Assembly: GCA_001769275.1 (NCBI GenBank)
Contig: MEOQ01000042.1
Location: 62,001-126,000 of the forward strand
DNA length: 64,000 nt
Source of the DNA: Bacteroidetes bacterium GWF2_43_63
GTDB taxonomy: Bacteria; Bacteroidota; Bacteroidia; Bacteroidales; DTU049
Direction of reading: 5' to 3'
A program made the translations under genes and the position numbers. Positions 60,542 through 64,000 of this stretch are shown here, piece after piece (within the stretch, counting starts at the first letter, position 1; each line of letters starts with the position of its first letter). The notes under the pieces are model-generated. The model was not told the origin of the DNA, ran no database searches, and was given only the letters and a program-made list of their open reading frames with translations.

Positions 60542-62383
60542 CTACTCCACCGTGACCGACTTAGCCAGGTTGCGCGGCTGATCAACATTACATCCCCGCA
60601 GCACAGCAATATGGTAAGCCAGCAGCTGCAACGGAATAGTGGCCAGCAGCGGCACCAAAAATTCTTCGGTTTCAGGAATTTCCATCACATAATCGCTCAT
60701 TCCCTTTACAGCAGTATCGCCTTCCGTAACAACGGCAATGATTTTTCCGGCGCGGGCTTTCACCTCCTGAATATTGGATACAACTTTATCGTAAGTTCCG
60801 CGATTGGTCGCAATTACAACCACCGGCATTTTTTCGTCAATAAGCGCGATGGGACCATGCTTCATTTCAGCAGCAGGATAGCCTTCGGCATGGATATAAC
60901 TAATCTCTTTGAGTTTCAGTGCGCCTTCCATGGCTACCGGGAAATTATATCCGCGTCCCAGATACAGAAAGTTTCGAACATCTTTGTATTGTTCAGCAAT
61001 TTTTTCAATAATGCCATGCGCTTTATCGAGCGTGATTTTAGCTTTTTCGGGAATGCGGTCCAGCTCATGAATATACTGATTGTATTTCGATTTACTGATG
61101 GTGCCGCGCTGGTGTCCAAGCATCAGGGCCAGCATCGTAAGAATGGTCACCTGAGCTGTAAATGCTTTGGTGGAGGCCACCCCGATTTCGGGTCCGGCGT
61201 GAGTATAGCTTCCGGCGTCGGTGGCGCGGGCAATGGTGGAGCCGACCACATTGCAGATTCCCAGAATGGTGGCGCCTTTCGACTTTGCAAGTTTGATGGC
61301 CGCCAGGGTGTCGGCGGTTTCGCCCGACTGGCTGATGGCTATAATGATGTCGTCTTCAGTGATCACAGGGTTGCGGTAACGAAATTCTGAAGCATATTCA
61401 ACCTCAACGTTGATGCGGGCCAGATCTTCGATCAGATATTCGCCCACAAGACCTGCATGCCACGAAGTTCCGCAGGCAACAATGATGATTCGTTTTGCAT
61501 TGCAGAGTTTCTGCTCATAGTCAACAATTCCGCCTAAAGAAATAATTCCCTGATCCGCCGAAAGGCGACCACGCATACAGTCGCGTATAGAGTTGGGTTG
61601 TTCATGAATTTCCTTGAGCATGAAATGAGGGTATCCGCCCTTTTCGATGGCGCCCAGATTTATCTCAAGTTTTTGAACATAAGGAGTTTTATCAATATTT
61701 TTAATTGTTTTGATCTTCAGTTCCTGACCACGTTCAAGAATGGCAATTTCCTCGTCCTCGAGGTAAACAACGTTTTTAGTGTATTCAACAATGGGAGTTG
61801 CATCGGAGGCAATAAAAAATTCGTCTGTGCCAATGCCAATAACCATGGGACTTCCCTTTTTTGCAGCAATGAGCATGTTGGGATTATCCTGCGAGGTGAT
61901 TACAATGGCATAAGCTCCGATAACCTGACTGAGAGCGATTTGCACAGCTTCGACCAGACTTGTTTTTTCGTTTATTTGAATGTCTTCAATCAGATGAATG
62001 AGTACCTCAGTATCTGTATGGCTTTTAAATTCATATCCGCGGTTAATCAATTCTTCTTTCAGAATGGCGTAATTTTCAATAATTCCATTGTGAATCATAG
62101 CCATTTTTCCGGAAGGAGAAACATGCGGATGTGCATTCACCTGGTTGGGCTCACCGTGTGTGGCCCAGCGTGTATGAGCGATTCCAATAGTTCCGCTTAG
62201 ATTCTCATTTTTAACCAATTCTTCCAGATCACGGACTTTTCCCATGCTTTTGAAAACACGCAGGCCGCCATTAACCAGAGCAACTCCGGCGCTGTCATAA
62301 CCTCGGTATTCAAGACGATGTAAACCATTAATCAGAATAGGATAGGCCTGACGTGGCCCCAGATAACCAACAATTCCACACAT
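60542..62383 (-). CDS. glmS: glucosamine-6-phosphate synthase
   Basis: A 613-residue enzyme making glucosamine-6-phosphate from fructose-6-phosphate and glutamine, the first step to UDP-GlcNAc. The glutaminase begins MCGIVGYLG (Cys2 nucleophile) with RGYDSAG and HTRWATHG. The two SIS domains contain CGTSWHAGLVGEYL, SQSGETADTL and the end DQPRNLAKSVTVE, all canonical. No ribozyme fits in the 21-nt gap to the upstream DUF4270 gene, so it is cotranscribed with it. Repeat DNA begins at the stop codon. Confidence 0.98.
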   Translation of the reverse strand: MCGIVGYLGPRQAYPILINGLHRLEYRGYDSAGVALVNGGLRVFKSMGKVRDLEELVKNENLSGTIGIAHTRWATHGEPNQVNAHPHVSPSGKMAMIHNGIIENYAILKEELINRGYEFKSHTDTEVLIHLIEDIQINEKTSLVEAVQIALSQVIGAYAIVITSQDNPNMLIAAKKGSPMVIGIGTDEFFIASDATPIVEYTKNVVYLEDEEIAILERGQELKIKTIKNIDKTPYVQKLEINLGAIEKGGYPHFMLKEIHEQPNSIRDCMRGRLSADQGIISLGGIVDYEQKLCNAKRIIIVACGTSWHAGLVGEYLIEDLARINVEVEYASEFRYRNPVITEDDIIIAISQSGETADTLAAIKLAKSKGATILGICNVVGSTIARATDAGSYTHAGPEIGVASTKAFTAQVTILTMLALMLGHQRGTISKSKYNQYIHELDRIPEKAKITLDKAHGIIEKIAEQYKDVRNFLYLGRGYNFPVAMEGALKLKEISYIHAEGYPAAEMKHGPIALIDEKMPVVVIATNRGTYDKVVSNIQEVKARAGKIIAVVTEGDTAVKGMSDYVMEIPETEEFLVPLLATIPLQLLAYHIAVLRGCNVDQPRNLAKSVTVE

Positions 62384-62404
62384 AACAGATAAGTTTTATT
62401 GATT

Positions 62405-63739
62405 TTATTGAATCAAAGTGTATGTTAATTCAAGTTTCATCGGATTGGCGTTGTCGGGGCCGTTAAGGATAACCCTGTTGCCGTAAATAGACGTGCCGCT
62501 GACCATAAGTACATATCCATAGGACGTTTTCCCCCCGGTAATTAAGTCCTGCATGTGTCTTGTAATCACAAAACGGTAACAGCCAAGATTTTCATCATAA
62601 AAGCCACCGTATGTTTCAGCATCTATAGTGTTGTCGCTCAGAAATGCATAATCTCCATCTTCGTCAAGTGCTACCAGCGCCAGTTTGACTGGTCGCGGAT
62701 AATTCTCATTGGTGACATCTGACTGGTCGGCAGGAATAAAAAGCTCTGCCCTGTTTATAATCACCGAGAATGCGCTATTGAGTGATTCAATGTCGGGAAA
62801 TTTTAGTACAACTTCTGTTCCTCCGAGTGGCTGAAGATATAGTTTTTGTTGACCCAGTGCTGTATCGCCGTTCACCTGAGCAAGGAGATCGGGATTGCCA
62901 CCGGCAAAAGAGTAATGGTTGAAATTATTGTAACGGGCACAAGCCATAGTGATATTAAACTTATAGCTAAGCGTGTCGGTGTCGTTGTGATAGTAAACCG
63001 AAAGGCCTGAATTGGCTGAAAGCACATCGAAAGAAATGATTGAACCGTTTTGGTTTTCCAATGTGGGGACAACACTTATTCCGTGGAAGAATTCTTCAAA
63101 GGTTGCATTTGATGACAAAGCCCCCATGGTGGATGCTTCAACAACGCGTTTGCCCAGATTCTTATCCAGCGGAATCCGCAGCTGCGGTCCAAGTCTTTCG
63201 CCGTCTATATAAATGCTGTCATTGTTGTTCGGCAAAAACGAAATGCTTCCAAGCCTTTGGCCTGATTCAATGGGCGAAAAGGCGTAATAGGAGCTGTCGG
63301 GCGAAATGGAGTTTTTTAGCTCGTGCACATTGAAGGTCATCCTGTTGTTTTGTTTATTGTTCCCGTAAATGTTGTAATACTCCAGATGTAAAATCACGGA
63401 GTCGATCACCACATTGTTGCCGAAATCAACATCGGTTCCTGACAGGCGAAGCTGGGTGCAAAACGAAGCTTTGGTTGGTCCGAATACAGGGTCGGTATAA
63501 TAACCGGCCAGACTTACGGCTGTTTCATCCGTTTTCACACTATCGGCCAGTCGGGTAAAGGCCGTGATTAAAAACGTATCTGATTTAACAGCATTGAGTT
63601 CATCGCCGGGTGGCTGAATGTCAAGTCCCAGCTGCTCATCGGCGGTGCATCCTGAAAGGATAAAGCCGGCAGCAATAAGAATTGCAAAAACAGTGTTTGG
63701 CAAAAGTTTGTTGAGTTTGAATCTGATCACCTTATTCAT
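62405..63739 (-). CDS. DUF4270 lipoprotein
   Basis: A 444-residue lipoprotein. The signal peptide ends ILIAAGFILSGC, giving a lipidated Cys; the mature part starts TADEQLGLDIQPPGDEL, which is typical of DUF4270. The rest is beta-rich, with the paired phrases VVIDSVILHLEY and SAFSVIINRAELFIP. The family is found beside glmS in many Bacteroidota and is probably outer-membrane anchored; its function is unknown. A start three residues further up (63748) is open, but the -7 element TAATTTTG lies directly against it. MNKVIRF is preferred. Confidence 0.85.
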   Translation of the reverse strand: MNKVIRFKLNKLLPNTVFAILIAAGFILSGCTADEQLGLDIQPPGDELNAVKSDTFLITAFTRLADSVKTDETAVSLAGYYTDPVFGPTKASFCTQLRLSGTDVDFGNNVVIDSVILHLEYYNIYGNNKQNNRMTFNVHELKNSISPDSSYYAFSPIESGQRLGSISFLPNNNDSIYIDGERLGPQLRIPLDKNLGKRVVEASTMGALSSNATFEEFFHGISVVPTLENQNGSIISFDVLSANSGLSVYYHNDTDTLSYKFNITMACARYNNFNHYSFAGGNPDLLAQVNGDTALGQQKLYLQPLGGTEVVLKFPDIESLNSAFSVIINRAELFIPADQSDVTNENYPRPVKLALVALDEDGDYAFLSDNTIDAETYGGFYDENLGCYRFVITRHMQDLITGGKTSYGYVLMVSGTSIYGNRVILNGPDNANPMKLELTYTLIQ

Positions 63740-63782
63740 ATTAAGCATGCAAAATTAGCAAAATAACTCGAATTGCCGTGGT

Positions 63783-64000
63783 TTATTGTGCTGCATTGCC
63801 GGCTGGCTCTTCAGGCTTTGGTTCTGCAGGAGTTTCATGCGGTTTTGCTTTTGTTTTTTTGTTTTGCATCAGACCGAACATCATAAACAGCGCTGTGATT
63901 ATCACAATCTGAATAACGAGCGAAGTGCTGATCAGACCAATTTTGTCGCTCTGTGCAATAGACAGAAAAAGAAGAATTGTAATGAGTCCGCGCGGAGCAA
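63783..64000 (-). CDS. cation:proton antiporter, C-terminal end
   Basis: An open frame enters from the right edge and ends at about 63783. It begins APRGLITILLFLSI, a sequence typical of the last conserved helix pair of CPA-family Na+/H+ antiporters. It then has one more helix (ISTSLVIQIVIITALFMMFG) and a polar tail rich in P, E and K. Only about 72 residues are visible, so the family is suggested rather than proved. Expression would run towards the DUF4270 gene. Confidence 0.6.
   Translation of the reverse strand, partial: APRGLITILLFLSIAQSDKIGLISTSLVIQIVIITALFMMFGLMQNKKTKAKPHETPAEPKPEEPAGNAAQ

Noticed and set aside
62384-62404. glmS ribozyme
   Set aside because: Only 21 nt separate glmS from the upstream gene, too short for the ribozyme, and none is known in this phylum.

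Overview
The window looks like a piece of a Bacteroidota chromosome from an environmental, T9SS-bearing lineage of moderate GC. Supporting signs are the ribosomal block rplM-rpsI-rpsB-tsf, the gliding lipoprotein gldB beside nadE, the pair DUF4270-glmS, a TonB receptor with an N-terminal carboxypeptidase-like domain, three large secreted proteins with T9SS type A C-terminal sorting domains, and frequent -7 elements of the Bacteroidota form TAnnTTTG. Shine-Dalgarno sequences are mostly absent. No rRNA, tRNA, CRISPR array or prophage was seen.

Layout. 1-5.1 kb: end of a TlpA-like thioredoxin lipoprotein, a DMT exporter, a rhomboid protease, a membrane protein and a beta-helix lipoprotein. 5.5-14 kb: a 2051-residue alpha-2-macroglobulin with an intact CxEQ thioester motif, and a T9SS-exported repeat protein. 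14.2-17.5 kb: a small HD hydrolase, a 59-residue BFD-type [2Fe-2S] protein and two secreted unknowns. 17.6-20.3 kb: tsf, rpsB, rpsI, rplM. 21-24.9 kb: a cupin, asnB and a GT4 glycosyltransferase. 24.9-28.4 kb: a metal operon (HYC_CC_PP protein, TonB receptor, HMA protein, secreted HMA protein with a Cys-rich tail). 28.7-31.3 kb: five small membrane proteins. 31.3-38.5 kb: a HAL-type lyase with Cys in the MIO triad, a two-module CbxX AAA ATPase with a duplicated N-terminal domain, and uvrA. 38.7-46.5 kb: a 2588-residue modular surface protein. 46.6-50 kb: Mrp, a NifU-type scaffold and nadE. 50-53.9 kb: an OmpW/PorT-like barrel, gldB, a REP-associated (Y1/HUH) transposase flanked by its repeats, and a secreted unknown. 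54-59.5 kb: a 1600-residue glycine-rich GEVED surface protein with an 11-G tract, plus a secreted partner. 60.5-64 kb: glmS, a DUF4270 lipoprotein and the end of a cation:proton antiporter.

The most unusual layer lies between the genes. At least four families of short palindromic elements sit almost only in intergenic DNA: (i) a TCCCGAC...GTCGGGA family that flanks the transposase and has relatives at 20.7 and 30.3 kb; (ii) 33-bp perfect palindromes whose arm differences are all compensated between copies; (iii) CGCGTC-TCC-GACGCG hairpins in about seven copies, two with a longer loop carrying a covarying inner stem; (iv) roughly 43-45 bp GCGCGAAAC tandem repeats next to glmS. One palindrome of family (ii) appears to be inserted inside an element of family (i). 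The best candidate for an under-described system is therefore the transposase with these nested, structure-conserving repeats. The phase-variable-looking G tract and the AAA protein coupled to uvrA come next.

All calls rest on reading the sequence and on family knowledge; no database search was run.
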